DNA of 64,000 nucleotides from NCBI GenBank assembly GCA_028023455.1, contig JAQFVV010012394.1:31218885-31282884 (forward strand), written 5' to 3'. Within the stretch, counting starts at the first letter, position 1; the number at the start of each line of letters is the position of its first letter. Shown one piece after another: positions 1 to 12,195 of this stretch. This stretch comes from Epiperipatus broadwayi (taxonomy: Eukaryota; Onychophora; Udeonychophora; Euonychophora; Peripatidae). Made by a program: the position numbers and the translations under genes. The notes below the pieces were generated by a model. That model worked only from the letters and a program-made list of their open reading frames with translations. It searched no databases and was not told the origin of the DNA.

Positions 1-760
1 CTAATGCTTCTTCAACAAGAATATCAGTAAACATAGAAGAAACATCAAAACTAATCAATAAATCAGTTCCAGTTAATTTTAAGTTTTTAATTATTGAAAT
101 AAAATGACTTGAATTTTTAATTCTTGATGGAATCTTGTCTGTCAATGGTTGTAAGCATTGTGCTAACATATCAAGCCAAAGCATGTGTGGGAGAGCCTAT
201 AGCACACACAGTAGGTCACAAGGGTATCTCAGGTTTATGAATTTTAGGCCAACAAATAAAATTTGGGATATAATGAAGAACCTTCTCTTGGGGAAATTTT
301 AAGTTTAAGAACATTTGATAAAGCATTTTGTCTTTTTCTCTAAATATGTCAGAGGATCTCTAATAAACTTTTTATAAATTCCATTATTTAATAAATCTAC
401 AATTTTATTATTATAATCCAATGAATTAATAACAACAGTCGAATTACCCTTATCTGCTAGAATAACAACAATAGAATCATCTTTTTTTTAATTTTGAAGT
501 GCAATAAATATCCTTTAGATAAATTATTTTTTGGTAGTTTCATATTTTTTAAGACATCACAAACTTCAAATCTAATAAGATCAGCTGTGTGTAAGTCTAT
601 ATTTTTAAGGAAGATTCTATATTGCATATACGTTTAGGAGCCAATGCATAATTAAAATTTTTTTCCAACAGAGAAATTTCATCAGAAGAAAGTTGACGAT
701 GGGATAAATTTTTAACATGTGAATCACTCACAGTATTATTAGTAAATTGTTTTTTTCTTT
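1..760 (-). pseudogene. Penelope-like element reverse transcriptase, N-terminal part, decayed, running off the left edge
   Basis: Read on the reverse strand this segment gives three blocks typical of Penelope-like element (PLE) reverse transcriptases, in the correct order: LSHRQLSSDEISLLEK (about 720-660), ADKGNSTVVINSLDY (about 461-417) and SFDVSSMFTDILVEEAL (about 52-2). The last is the RT motif A region (SFD...LFTN in the family). Reading-frame breaks occur between the blocks, for example around the T-run near 485, so it is a relic rather than a working gene. The rest of the RT and the GIY-YIG endonuclease would lie to the left of the window. PLEs are retroelements whose RT is related to telomerase. 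Family assignment is firm from motif order; activity is not expected. Confidence 0.88.
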
Positions 761-1607
761 TTACTTATTAATAAAGCAAATTTCTTTTTTTGTTTTAAAG
801 TTTTAAATTACGAATCTTTAATAGATCGAAAATAAACAATTAATGAGTGTCAAATCAATAAATACATTGGTAGAATATAAGGACTTTATACCATAGTGAA
901 TTTGTCATTTGATTGAAATCTGTAAAGGGATATGGTAATTTTTAATTGAATACTCAATTGTTTATCAGGGGCGAGGACTGTTTTATTCAACCAGGGGCAC
1001 ATGTTTCATTAGCAGACAATGCTACATGCTAAAGAAATTCTCCATATAGAACTTGCATCAAAATTGCGGGAAATCCTAACCAGTTGTTTTCCGTGGAAGT
1101 TATTCCTAAAAATTAATTTTTAAAAAGTAGTCGAATTTCATTTGTGTGTGTATTTTTTTTTATATTAAAACACACATATATATATATAATTTAATGATAA
1201 CAGCAATTGATGACAAATTATTTCACTTTTAATTATATGTACAGAAAGCAATACAGCAGCTGTGAGCATATCTTCATATATAAATATATATGACTATAAA
1301 CTGTTAATAAACATTACAACATTAGCAGATCTTTGTAAAAAGCGTATCTTTCAAAGATACATTATCAATCAAAGTCGTTAAAAATATTAAAGAATCTTGT
1401 AAAAATGTTATCAAATTCCAAATTGCTTATATAATATTAATAACATAAAGATATATATATATATATTAGGCGAAACGAAAATTTAGTAAAAAAATTATTC
1501 AGTATTAGAAGCAATTATAGCATAAAAATATTACTAATATTTTTAAATAACTTTAATATATATAATAAATGCATATTTTTATTATGTACTCTTAGAACTC
1601 AAAACAA
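761..1607. other. AT-rich stretch, no feature recognised
   Basis: Contains short TA runs (about 1172-1188 and 1452-1468) and nothing else that I can identify. No convincing reading frame or structured RNA. Confidence 0.6.
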
Positions 1608-2204
1608 AATAGATTTAGTTAATCTATTTATTTATTATAGTGATTGTTTACTATAGTAAATAGAGAAATTTGAACTCAGGATTGTCAGTCTATATTCATC
1701 ATCCATTCCATGTCAAACAACCGATACACATAATAACACACATGAGAAAGAGATAAATGATCCCCAATATATGTACTTTATGCAGAAACAGCATTCATCA
1801 GTGAGATCATAATCTCCCACACGTATACAGAATCAATGTTCGACTTATATTAAGATAGTAATTTATTAAGCTTCATTAGGCAGACTTCAATCTTCTCACT
1901 CTTCCAACAATTCAACAATCCATGTCATTGAAAAACCAATGATGGAATGCTCAAAGTCCTGTCTATTAAATTTTAGGGAATTGCTATCTTAATATAAGCT
2001 GAGCACTGATTGGATATATGTGTGGAAGATTATGATCTGGCACAACTGATGAGTGCTGTTTCTGCATGAAATATGCATATTGGGGATCATTTATCTTTTT
2101 TACATGTGTGTGGTCATGTTTATTGATTGTTTGAGATGGAGTGGATGATGACTATAGAGACTAAAAATCCTAAGTTCAAATCTCTTTATTTATAATAGAT
2201 TTAG
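1608..2204. mobile_element. Foldback element, family A, copy 1
   Basis: A long imperfect inverted repeat. The left arm (1657 to about 1885) and right arm (about 1975-2193) are reverse complements; the outer ends read TAAATAGAGAAATTTGAACT on the left and the inverse on the right. Each arm carries the family A core (ACTGATGAGTGCT, GATCATTTATCTTTT). An 11-base direct repeat, AATAGATTTAG, occurs at 1608-1618 and 2194-2204 and may be a target-site duplication, although the left one lies about 38 bases outside the arm. Related copies occur near 21.1, 23.0, 38.1 and 39.7 kb. No coding capacity; non-autonomous. Confidence 0.7.
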
Positions 2205-2357
2205 ATTCTCTTATGTATATACAAACGTGAGGGAAGAATTTTGGCTGTTCAGTCATCTACTTTTGTATATTCTTTGAATTAAAAAAATTATAATGTGCTA
2301 CATTGTGTATAACTTTCCAAAAAATAACAAATGTCATTTTATTTATTATTACAATAA

Positions 2358-2872
2358 GGCTAGAGCAGAAGTGGGCAAACTTTGTAACATGACTTGCCAT
2401 TTTGTTTAAATCTCCCTCCCATAGTCAATTAAAGAGCTACAAGAAAAAAGGTGAATAATATGTTCGTGAAAATACAAATTTTTGAATATGCTGTGGATAT
2501 ATTTGAACACTTATTTTAGTAATAGAACAAAATAGAATCTCTATTCATCCTAATAAAATAACAATTGTTTTAAAAATAAACAAAAGCAAAAAAAATATTT
2601 TAACAGTTTCATTCATTCACAATTTGTTTTTGTTTTTTTAATATTTAAATATTCATGATATACAATAATTATTTTTTCATGGTAAGACCGAATTCAAGAA
2701 ATAATGTTGTAATGCATATTTTACCTCTCCTAGAGTCATCAAAATATTTCTTTACAAATTACAAGAGGAAATAAAATGTGTTTATGTTTATCCTGATAAA
2801 AAGACATGAGATTGGATATCAAGAAACCACATTTGTCCCATGAAGCATAATTTTCTGGCTCCTAGGTTAGAG
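2358..2872. mobile_element. Possible hAT-type non-autonomous transposon remnant
   Basis: The left end (2366) begins CAGAAGTGGGCAAACT, close to the terminal inverted repeat seen at the ends of many hAT transposons (CAG..GTGGGCAAACT). The octamer GGCTAGAG lies immediately outside it (2358-2365), and GGTTAGAG (2865-2872) could be the other half of an 8-bp target duplication, the length usual for hAT. The right terminus does not show a clean inverted repeat, so the right boundary is a guess. About 500 bp, AT-rich, no coding capacity. Confidence 0.35.
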
Positions 2873-3944
2873 TATCTTATCTGAAATTAAACTTGAACTA
2901 AAGTCTATATTAACTGATATTAATTTCAGAAAATATCCCTAAATATCACTGTCATTTTGTGAAAAATATTCATTAGATTTGGATAACTTATTCCTTTATA
3001 TTAGTTGTCACTTGTAAAATCAAATAAAATATTAGATTGTTATTAAGTACATAGTGTTTACATTTAAATTTTAGATAAACATATTTGTTTTTTAATGGAA
3101 AATAAGTCAAGGGAACATGTTCTATTGTGAAACAACAAATATATAACAGTAAAGAATGAATGCTTTTTTTATATAGTTTATACCCCTTATTTTATGTTAT
3201 TTTTATGCAATTATAAATTGAATTTTTTAATTTCAAAAATGACTATTTGTTACCTGAATGTATTTTTTTCTTGAAATATGACTTATTAATACAAATTTTG
3301 TTGAAATTTGTGTTTTATTCAATTAAAAACATTTTTTAGTATGAATGTTAGAATGTAAATGTTCTGGTTAATGATTTCATATTTATTTAAAAATTTTGTA
3401 TATTATTTTTTAATACCCTTTTCATTTGTGACATTATAATTTTAACACTTATTATTGAAAATGTAAATATTTAATGAAGAATACAAATTTATTCATTAAA
3501 AATAAAAGTACAACAAGTATTTGCCAAATCGTCCACATAAGACGATTCAAACCTACATAGCAAAAATGCAAATGTAAGAGAAGTTTTTAGATCATTTCAT
3601 TTTCTGTTTTTGTAGATTCTTATAAATTATAAACAATCAAGACTATTTATTTGTAAACTTGATTGACTTTTTATTACTATTACCTGGATAATATAAATTT
3701 ATTATTTTAAAATTATTATTTTTTTGAAAAAAATTGTAATATAAATAAAAATTTTATTTGCATTGCTAGAATCATAATATACATTTAAAGTAAACAAAGC
3801 AACAGAAATGTGGATTTTGAAGATAATAATTTTACTTAATTCAGAAAATAATATACCAATTTACATATTGCCAATTTACCTATATGTAGCAAATAGGGAA
3901 AATTTTAGATTATTTAATTTTTCACTTATTCATAAGAGCAAAGT
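2873..3944. other. AT-rich stretch, no feature recognised
   Basis: Runs of A and T, many stops in all frames, no repeat match within the window that I can see. Confidence 0.6.
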
Positions 3945-4640
3945 TAATTTGTGGCTTCCAGACATTATGCATTATCACACTAGGTAAACTTATAAAATGA
4001 GCAATCTCATTGAATTTTTTTATATAACTTTTCTTCTCTATTCAATATTTTGTGTAATTTTCCAATCAAACTTATGCTCATTGGTACATGGACTGCTTCT
4101 TTAGAGACTTCTGTATTTTTTTAATTATTAGTTAGTGATTTTCAATCACTTCTCAATGAGACAACTGGTCTCATCAATATACTTTTGTCCACATTCACAT
4201 GGTATTACATATAGTTTTTGTTTATCAGCATTTCGAGTTTAGGTCTTTTGTAAATGTTAGAACATTGCTTTGGAAAGCTGGTTCTGATGTTACACTCATT
4301 GTAGATTTTTAAAAATTTATCTGCTATTCCAGGTATGTATAAAATACACTATAATGACAATACTCTTTTTTTATGTTTCTTTTTTAATCTGTTTAAGGAA
4401 AACTGTTCTGATGTTGTATTTATTGCAGATTTACTTTAATTTGCCTGTTATTTCTAGTATTCATACACTACATTGTCAATAATGTTTTTTTTTCTTTCGA
4501 TGTTTCTTTTTGTTATTTATTCAATGTTTTCTTAAAAACAATTTATGGATAATCATTCTTCATGAGAGTTTGTTCTATGTATACATTTTCTTTTTCCAAA
4601 TCACCAGTTTCTAAACAAACTTCCTTTGTTCTATTGCATA
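3945..4640 (-). pseudogene. PLE C-terminal RT and GIY-YIG endonuclease, decayed
   Basis: On the reverse strand the segment 4338-4215 reads LYIPGIADKFLKIYNECNIR followed by TSFPKQCSNIYKRPKL, the linker that in PLEs precedes the endonuclease. After a frame change comes YVIPCECGQKYIDETS (about 4211-4164), the start of a GIY-YIG domain, and further on EHKFDWKITQNI (about 4080-4045), the family's H..dW block. Upstream (4640-4350) the LETGDLEKENVYIEQTLMKN stretch resembles the RT C-terminus, and the PGI linker appears to be partly repeated there. At least three frame breaks. It is a different, older PLE lineage from the copies at 23-27 kb, judging by the different residues. Inferred inactive. Confidence 0.75.
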
Positions 4641-5208
4641 GTAATAAATTAATTCCCTGTTTTGTGTTTTAGAAATAATTGAATGTATATGCTAGGATAG
4701 GAGAATATACCACACAAAATGTTGTGTTTTCACTAACCTGTGTGTTACTAACAGTTGAATATAATTGAAAATTCAAATAAAATTTTTAAAATGTCTAAAG
4801 ACATTCTTTATTTAATATTAAAGGATGGAAATAATCCAACATATAAATACAACTAAAATGCTACCATCACAAAACTTTGAGGCACACAACAATCTTATAA
4901 TTTTATAAACAGCATGCATCCTTCAGGTACATTACGCAATATTACCATATAAGTGCATATTCTTTTAGTAAACAATTGTTCAAAATTATTATGAACACAT
5001 GGCATTAAAAAGTAATATATTTCCATTGGCCTTAAATATAGAAATATGATGGTATTTATACGAGTATGTGAAAGTCTCTGCATCTTTTAAATATTTACAT
5101 CCTTTGTGAGAATATTAAGCTTCAACTTTAAGTCTAAATGTAAGTAAAATATAGTAATAATTAAACAAAATTTCTCTAGTTATTATTCATTTATGAATTT
5201 ATTTTTAT
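4641..5208. other. AT-rich stretch, no feature recognised
   Basis: A 62-codon open frame exists on the minus strand (4895-5083), but its composition looks like translated AT-rich noise and I do not regard it as a gene. Confidence 0.5.
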
Positions 5209-5286
5209 GCATATATATATATAGATATATATAGATATATATATTAAGATGCCTATATATATATATATATATATAGATATATATAT
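5209..5286. repeat. (TA)n microsatellite with GA interruptions
   Basis: Alternating TA broken by single GA steps and by a short AAGATGCC unit; similar AAGACACC follows at about 5289. The open frames across it (Ile-Tyr repeats) are artefacts of the repeat. Confidence 0.9.
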
Positions 5287-6416
5287 TAAGACACCTACAC
5301 ATGCTCACATATATAATGCAACAGAAATAGACAACTATTTCATGAGTTGTAAGTACAAGACACTTTTGTTTATTAAAAAACCTCAGAGAATAAAACTTAT
5401 ATGTAGACAAATCTTCCACAAGCTGGTGTTAATGCATATATCCATGTGTGCATGTATATTGACAATACATAGGAAACTTATTTGTTTATATTATATATAA
5501 TAAAATATATTCCACCAGTAGTAAATATTTGATACAATTCAATATTTGTTTCTTTTCTAAGCAAGGCTTTTAATACAGTGTCTTTTTTCCAAAGCACGAC
5601 TGTTTGCTGTCAATGTCAGCGCAACAATTTTTTTAAAAAAGTTAACTTTGTAACCAAATTTATTATCTTTCTGTTAAAATATTATAATGTCTAGAGATTT
5701 TTTTCAATGTGTAAAATTTTCTCCTTATTGACTCCAATACCATTTATTAATTAGGAGTTTAACAAATATATAGTTTTATTTCCACTAAGCATTATTGTCT
5801 GAAAAATTTTTTAAATTAATGTTATTAATCTGGAATTTTATAATTAATTCATTTGCTGTCTTATCTGAAAAAATATTTTACTGGTTGGCCGATTAAGGAG
5901 ATTCTTTAGATTCCTATGTGGTGGAGCTATATAAGACCAATTTAAATATTATTAATTATTTAATTCTATTCTGCTGACTTCATTACATTTTGCTTTATTC
6001 TGTTTAAATAGATCAATTATTTTATATAGTGTGAAGTTTTATAAACTGTAATAGCTAAAGAGCATTAAGCTGTTGCACATGCGCTTTGCAGATTTTAACT
6101 ATAAATGACTGAATACAAACACTTCAAACACATGATAAAGTCTTTGGGAAAAGATAGAACTGTTTGTAATTTTGTTTTTTCCATGTTATATGTGCCCACC
6201 TAGAAAATAAATTCCAGACTCATTCCACAGGAGCCATGTTCAGTTAAGACACCCAAAAGGCAAACTTCTCTCCAGCATGAATCTTTGCCCACCATATGCT
6301 AAATTTGCCTGGATATGAACTAATCAACAAGCCAACTGCAGCATTCTAGAACTTGTTGTAGCAAAGCACTTCTCAACAATCAAAAAACACAGAATATTCT
6401 ATGAAAGTATATCAAT
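5287..6416. other. AT-rich stretch with one half-copy of the 15.8-kb MITE
   Basis: Positions 6067-6116 (TTAAGCTGTTGCACATGCGC and following) resemble one arm of the palindromic MITE at 15831-15999, with about 80 % identity by eye, so this is probably a single-arm relic. The part from 6180 to 6416 is less AT-biased but I recognise nothing in it. Confidence 0.45.
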
Positions 6417-6420
6417 ATGC

Positions 6421-7391
6421 TGTAAAGGGTAGTTTACAATGCACATATTCATAAAAAGATCAAGCCTGCTTATTGAACCCAACCTATTTGGAATTTATAT
6501 TAATAATGGGAAGATTATTTGTTTGTTATTATTACATATATACATATAATACACAATAAATTATTAAATTATAATAAATAAAATACGATCAATATTTTAC
6601 AAAGTAATATTGTATATATATATATATAAACTATTTGATTAATAAACTGTAATGTATATATATATATATTTTTTTTAAATTTAAAATTGAATATTAATTT
6701 ATAGTTAAATGATGTAGGGATAGCCTGAAGTTAAGTTAGGTGGTGATATGTGAAAATAGAACTGATTTTATTATTTTTTTATTTGTAATAAATGAAATGT
6801 ATTTAAACAATAGGCATTTAAAAAGCTAAATAAATTTAAACAATAGGCAGTTAAAAATCTCAGCATTCCAGATCTACATGAACAAATTGTATAAAAATAG
6901 AAACTTTTTACAAATCGTTCTTCTTGTCAAGAGAGATAGCAGCTATAACAATAGACAATAGTTAAAGCTAAAATTTAGAATGCTAAAATAGAGTTTTGCT
7001 TTTTCTTTCATTAAAATTATAAACATTTTTAAAAGTCAAATGCTATAACTAAAAGTTTGCCAAATTCAGTGGAAAAAAAGTGAAATAAGAAGTAAGAATA
7101 ACTGATAAATTTTGTAATAATTAAAGCATGTTTTAAAAGTTGTTGGAGTAATTTTAAATATTTTAAATCTTATTTCAAGAAGAATAATGAAAATTAATCT
7201 GCTGAAAATTGGAAAAGAAAGAAAAATGAAATAATTTTCTTAATATATATATATATACATAAAGTGCTTCTATATTATCCAATAAAAATTTATGATTACA
7301 AATAATTATTAAATTGTACTTTAATATGAATATGGGCTAGAACAAAACATGCTATTGTGTATTATGGTATTTCCTATCAGCTGCATTAAAC

Positions 7392-7423
<32 letters not shown>

Positions 7424-8960
7424 ATTTTTATACTTTATTGTAAACACACAAGAAGATGCCTGCAGTCCAAAATAAACAAACATTGGAATACTTAATGGTG
7501 AATCAAATGAGGATCAAGGTGTTTACCATTAAACACAACTACAGGTGATACCATTGTACCTATCTATCCTTGCTAAGGAAAGTAATTTACTAAGTGAAAC
7601 TGCTTTGAAGAACAACTTGCCTAACTATCATCTACTACTACCTCCATTAGGATGATTTTTATGAACTTTATTCCAATTACAATTTTTAATCAAAGAATCA
7701 ATATTGTAAATTTTTGTTTATTTATTTATTTTATTCATGTTATCTGTTGTATTTTCACACTCTGATGCTGAAGCCTCATTTTTTTTTATAGAATTGGCAA
7801 GGAAGAAGGAGGGGGATTATTCACTTTGATATTTTTCTATTTTCATTATAAATAAAATTTAGGTTAACCCACCTGCTTCACATCAGGTTATCCTCATAAA
7901 TATTAAGGTAAGATCCTCTACATTTATTTTCATAGATTAAACTGCAACACTTATACAGAATATATATTATATGTTTTATTTTGTTGATTAACCTTGTGTA
8001 TATATTTTCCAGTATGTTTGACTAATCAACTAGTATCTATGTCTATCATATATATAAATTGGGGGAACTTGTTAAATAGGTTGTTAACATCTGCAAATAT
8101 ATAATTTAGCTAGCCACCATCTCAATTATCTTAAATAACTAAAATGGTAGGGGTTCACATGTGACACATGTACATATGATTTTTTTTATCATTACTATTG
8201 TTGTAGTACATTATGATATTTATTATTGTTAATAAATGTTTAAGAGTTTGTATTATTCCGGTCTCTGGTTTATTGAGTTGTCCTGACATTTCATAGTTTA
8301 TAAACAATTATGCATGCATACACATCTATTTTTCTTATCATATAAAAGCTTGAAAATAAAACAAATATAATAAATGCGAGTTATAACCTATATGTAGGTG
8401 CAGGTGTTGCTGTATGTATCTGTTACATACCTGTTAAAGAAGTCAAAAGCAATATTCTCTCTTGGTTTGAATATTAGGGCATAATGGAATTTAAAAAAGC
8501 GGAAAAGTGGATGAACTAACCTAGATTGCATTTAATATTAATAAATAGAGATAGAGTTAGTCAATTAAAGTGTATGCAATCATTGGTTAACCATTTCATC
8601 AGGTTCTCATTAGCATTCTATCAGAAGACCCACAGTCTGAACATAGTTATATGCAACCTTTTTCCCCTTCTGAGCATGGTAGTCTCTGCAGATTGTTTCA
8701 TTAGGGGCAATAAATTAGAGCATATTAACTTATCCCACATCAGATTGTTACATCTGCATAGTATTACAGTCTGCAAGTTAGTTGACCATCCGTTACATCT
8801 GGCACACCATTGTTGAGTTTGGTTAGGTTATGATTGTTGATGAAGAGTTCCATCTGTTATATCTGGTGCCATCAACTTTGGGAGCCAGTGGTCATTTTAC
8901 TGTCCATTATATCTGGCACCATCAACTTTGGGGCCAGTGGTAATCATTCTGTCCATTATA
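6421..8960 (+). repeat. 5' long terminal repeat
   Basis: Aligns base by base with 12211-14771. It differs by a TG microsatellite (about 7402-7423) absent from the other LTR, by loss of about 115 bases present in the 3' LTR near 13904-14010, and by extra 50-base units at its 3' end. Its end, CTGTCCATTATA, is followed directly by TCTGG. Long LTRs of this size are uncommon in Ty3/gypsy elements. Open frames inside it are not conserved between the two LTRs. Confidence 0.85.
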
Positions 8961-8962
8961 TC

Positions 8963-8980
8963 TGGCATGCAATGTGGTAG
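8963..8980 (+). promoter_or_regulatory. Candidate primer binding site
   Basis: TGGCATGCAATGTGG starts two bases after the LTR end; TGG is the complement of the tRNA CCA end, and the spacing is usual for LTR elements. The tRNA is not identified. The same TCTGG follows CCATTATA-like sequence at earlier points (8861, 8911), which makes the exact site uncertain. Confidence 0.4.
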
Positions 8981-9539
8981 GCATGAAGATATTACAGTGG
9001 ATAGATGTATCCAAATATATTTACCAATAGTTACATCTGGTATCCAGTATGTTAGATATGAATATACTCTAATTGTAGAGGTGATCCAGCCATTGGACTG
9101 GCGTTTAAATTTTTTTTTTAAAATGTTAGAGCACATTTTATTTTATATTTTTCTATCAACATAAACAAAATGAACTTATACACTTGGAAAACAACTAGCA
9201 CTTTCATCAAAATAATAGTAATAGTGATAATAAATCATATAAACTTCAATCAATTTTCAATAAGAGATTTAAAGTAGTGAGTGTAATTTGGAAATATAGA
9301 GGATTGGACAATAATCAGAGACCGATGATAAATAGTTAAGTGAGTAATAAATGATACTAAAATAGTACAGTTAGGCATGTAAAAGGACATGGGCTAAAAG
9401 TAGATCTATTAAAAACTAAAAAAAAGAGATAAAAGATAAATGCAATGGTTGGAAGTGGCGTGATGCACTGTGGCATGTGATTATTTATAGTTTCATAAAT
9501 AAATATTTTATAAATGGTTTGCAAATAAATAAATATTTA

Positions 9540-10520
9540 ATGATAACCAGAAGTGGTAAGCAATTAAGTAATATGGAATCAAAACATTTGGAGATAGGGA
9601 AAAATAATAGGGATAGTGAGATGGTGGATGATGCTACTAGTAATAAGGTAGAATCTACGATGATTCAGATACCTGGGGGAGTCTATTCTGGAAGTTGAAC
9701 AATCCCCACAAGTGCAAAAAGAGAGTCAAACAGTTTCTCAAATTCAGATGATTTCTCCCAGGGAGATTACTCAAGTGCCTGAAGTTGGAGTAACTCGGGC
9801 TATGCAAGACCCTACAGCATTGGCACAACTAATCCAAGTAATCATGGAAATGGAAAAGTGATATAAATAGTAAGTTGGAGAATATGGCAACCAAGGCTGA
9901 TATAAATAAATTAAAAGAAGAATTAGAGAAGGATGTGAATGATATGAAAGGACAAATGGAAACAAAAATTGATAATGTTGAAAGTAAGCTGTCTGAAGAC
10001 ATGGAACAACTTTCCCTAAAATTGGAATATGTTCAGAAAGACAATATTGAGCTGAAGCAAGGAATGTTGGATGAAGAAGGAAATTGATGAAAAGAATATG
10101 AAATGTCGACAGCGATTAGATGATTTTAAATCCATTGTCATAGAACAATTGGATGCAAAATATGATGAGGCATGCAAGAATCAAGAAAACTTTAGAGAAG
10201 AAGTATGTGAAAATCAATGGAGACACCAAGATGAAGTTCATATGAAAATACAAATTATCCGTATGCAGTTCAAGAAAAATTTTATTAAACAAAATACGAA
10301 GATAAAAACCTTAGGACAAGAACTAAAATGCTTAGATAAAACCATTACCCAGAGATTTGGAAATCACTGAATCCCAACTGAGTAAAGGTGCATTAGTTGT
10401 TGAAACACAACAAATCCAGACTAATTCAAGTACTCGATATACTGAATTTAAGTTGAGAGAAAAGCAATGGAATGATACTCTCAAGATTCAAGTGATACAA
10501 AGATTACAAGTTTTAAGATT
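9540..10520 (+). pseudogene. Gag-like protein of the LTR retrotransposon, frameshifted
   Basis: The likely start is ATG at 9540 (MITRSGKQLSNMESK), a beginning common in Ty3/gypsy Gag proteins. The frame stops at 9698, continues in another frame (EVEQSPQVQKESQTV, TRAMQDPTALAQLIQ), stops near 9860, and resumes at about 9875 with a long charged, heptad-rich stretch (ATKADINKLKEELEKDVNDM, then DEKNMKCRQRLDDF) to 10370 and on to about 10520 (KLREKQWNDTLKIQ). The last part is predicted coiled coil. No CCHC zinc knuckle is visible. At least three frame breaks. It would form the particle shell if intact; here it is broken. Confidence 0.65.
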
Positions 10521-11060
10521 GATCCCGAGTTAAATGATGAAGTTATAGCAGTCAATGACACCTCATACTCTGAAGATATCATGATAGAGTATATGAAAGA
10601 AGGTTTAATGGTAAATGATTTGGACTCATTCGAGATCATTGTGGCACATTCATGTTTACCATCGAAATAAGGATAAAATGCTTTTCAGACATGACATTTG
10701 TGAGCATAATAGAAATAACAAGGATGGATTGTTACAAGTTCAAACAGCTTTCTCAGGAGAAAACTGTCAGACAACAAATGCCATTTTTGAAGGCATTAAA
10801 GAAATTGGTGAATTCGATCATCTTAGCTGTGCGTTATGGAAATTAGAGTCTTTCCATAATTGACAAGATGATCAAAACATAGAAAATTATATAATGAGAA
10901 CAGAGATGATCATGTTGCAGTCCATCAAACAGAAATGTTTTTAGTTCCACAAGTTATGCAATACTTAGGAAGGACCCTTCACATTTATGAGGCATATAAA
11001 TGACAGTACTTAAAAGAAAAAGTACATAATAAGGGAAGGACTTCAAATGATGCAACTTAG
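10521..11060 (+). other. Internal remnant between gag and integrase, product unclear
   Basis: One open piece reads DPELNDEVIAVNDTSYSEDI and MIEYMKEGLMVNDLDSF (about 10520-10640). After that, stops in all frames. This is where protease, RT and RNase H should lie, but none of their motifs (DTG, YVDD/FADD, DEDD) is visible, so the region is a deletion scar. Confidence 0.5.
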
Positions 11061-11623
11061 GACACATAAAATGGACTTGTTACAATAGATGAATTCTCAA
11101 GAGATGTATATATTTTTTAAGAAAATAAATAAATGAATGAATAAATCAAATGGTATATGTATACATATATATATAATACAACTTGTGATAGTATGGGAAA
11201 ATGATATGGTAAGACAGATAGACCAGATAGTTAATTATATCAACTGGAGTGTGAATGAATCTACTGGATTCACACCCATTGAACTACATTTTAATCAATC
11301 AATCAATTCCCATGTTGTTCACTAATTATCAACCTATGACTAGATATAAACAAAGTAGTATGGAGGAAAATGTGCAGAAAGCATATCTTCGATTGGTAAG
11401 TAAAGCCAATAAAAAGAACAAAAATAAGACTGGAACTCCGCATACTTTCAAAGTAGGAGATCAAGTTTTAATAAAAAACCCTCATATTAGTAAGCAAATT
11501 GAAAATAAATGCAGTAAGATTTACCATCTATATGAAGGACCTTACACAATAGTTAAACAATTGAGTCCTAATGCATGTTGGTTGGATATGGAAGGACAAC
11601 TTAGGGACATATGTAATACCTGA
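11060..11623 (+). pseudogene. Integrase remnant with GPY/F-type C-terminus
   Basis: A short block LVTIDEFSRDVYIF (about 11075-11116) resembles the start of a retroelement integrase core. It is followed, after a deletion, by NYINWSVNESTGFTPIELHF (11233-11292), typical of the end of the core, then in another frame TFKVGDQVLIKNPHI and YHLYEGPYTIVKQLSPNACW (about 11440-11590), the GPY/F module of Ty3/gypsy integrases. Most of the D,D-35-E core is missing. The frame ends at 11621-11623, about 590 bases before the 3' LTR. It would catalyse insertion of element DNA; it cannot do so here. Confidence 0.7.
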
Positions 11624-12195
11624 ATTATGAAACTATACTATGGACAAGCTTAGTAATTATAGAATTGTCATACTCAACTGATGTGTAGAAAAAAAAAGAA
11701 TATTGATAAATAAAAAAATAGATGTTATGAAGTTAGGTTAAAAATTATGATGAGAGTATTCCCTAATGCATGCCAAAGCAGATATTAGGATACTTTAGAG
11801 CCACTTTATTTAAAAGAGTCAAACAACACTAAGTGATGGTTGCTCCAGTCTTCTGTTAGTCCTCAAAGGAAATCCAATAAGACTCAGTAGGAGCAGGATA
11901 GAGGATAACAAGAAAAAAAGCACTATCTGAAACAGAAACACATTTTTATTAGTGTGCTCAAAACATAACCATCAGTAGTTTTTTAAAAAAACCTATGTTT
12001 GAACCCCACCTTGAAAAGTATTTCATGAGAATGAATAGAGAAGAATAGAAAATAATTTGTGTAGTTGAGTTTTCAAAAACAATAGAAAGAGGTTTCACTA
12101 CCCTTCTTATATTGGTGTAAAAAAAGCCATCAAACTTCAAATCCAAACCTTGTGTAAGTGTTAAAATTTTCATGATAGATTAAAATTCTAACCCT
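11624..12195. other. 3' untranslated part of the LTR retrotransposon
   Basis: Non-coding stretch between the integrase stop and the polypurine tract. A 71-codon minus-strand frame here (11958-12173) has no recognisable features. Confidence 0.5.

Noticed and set aside
5183-5500. Ile-Tyr-rich open frames on both strands
   Set aside because: Produced by the (TA)n/GA microsatellite at 5209-5286.
8526-8816. 96-codon plus-strand frame at the end of the 5' LTR
   Set aside because: Lies wholly inside the LTR and is not kept open in the 3' LTR; starts without ATG context.
11958-12173. 71-codon minus-strand frame in the LTR element
   Set aside because: Antisense to the element's 3' untranslated part, low complexity, no domain.
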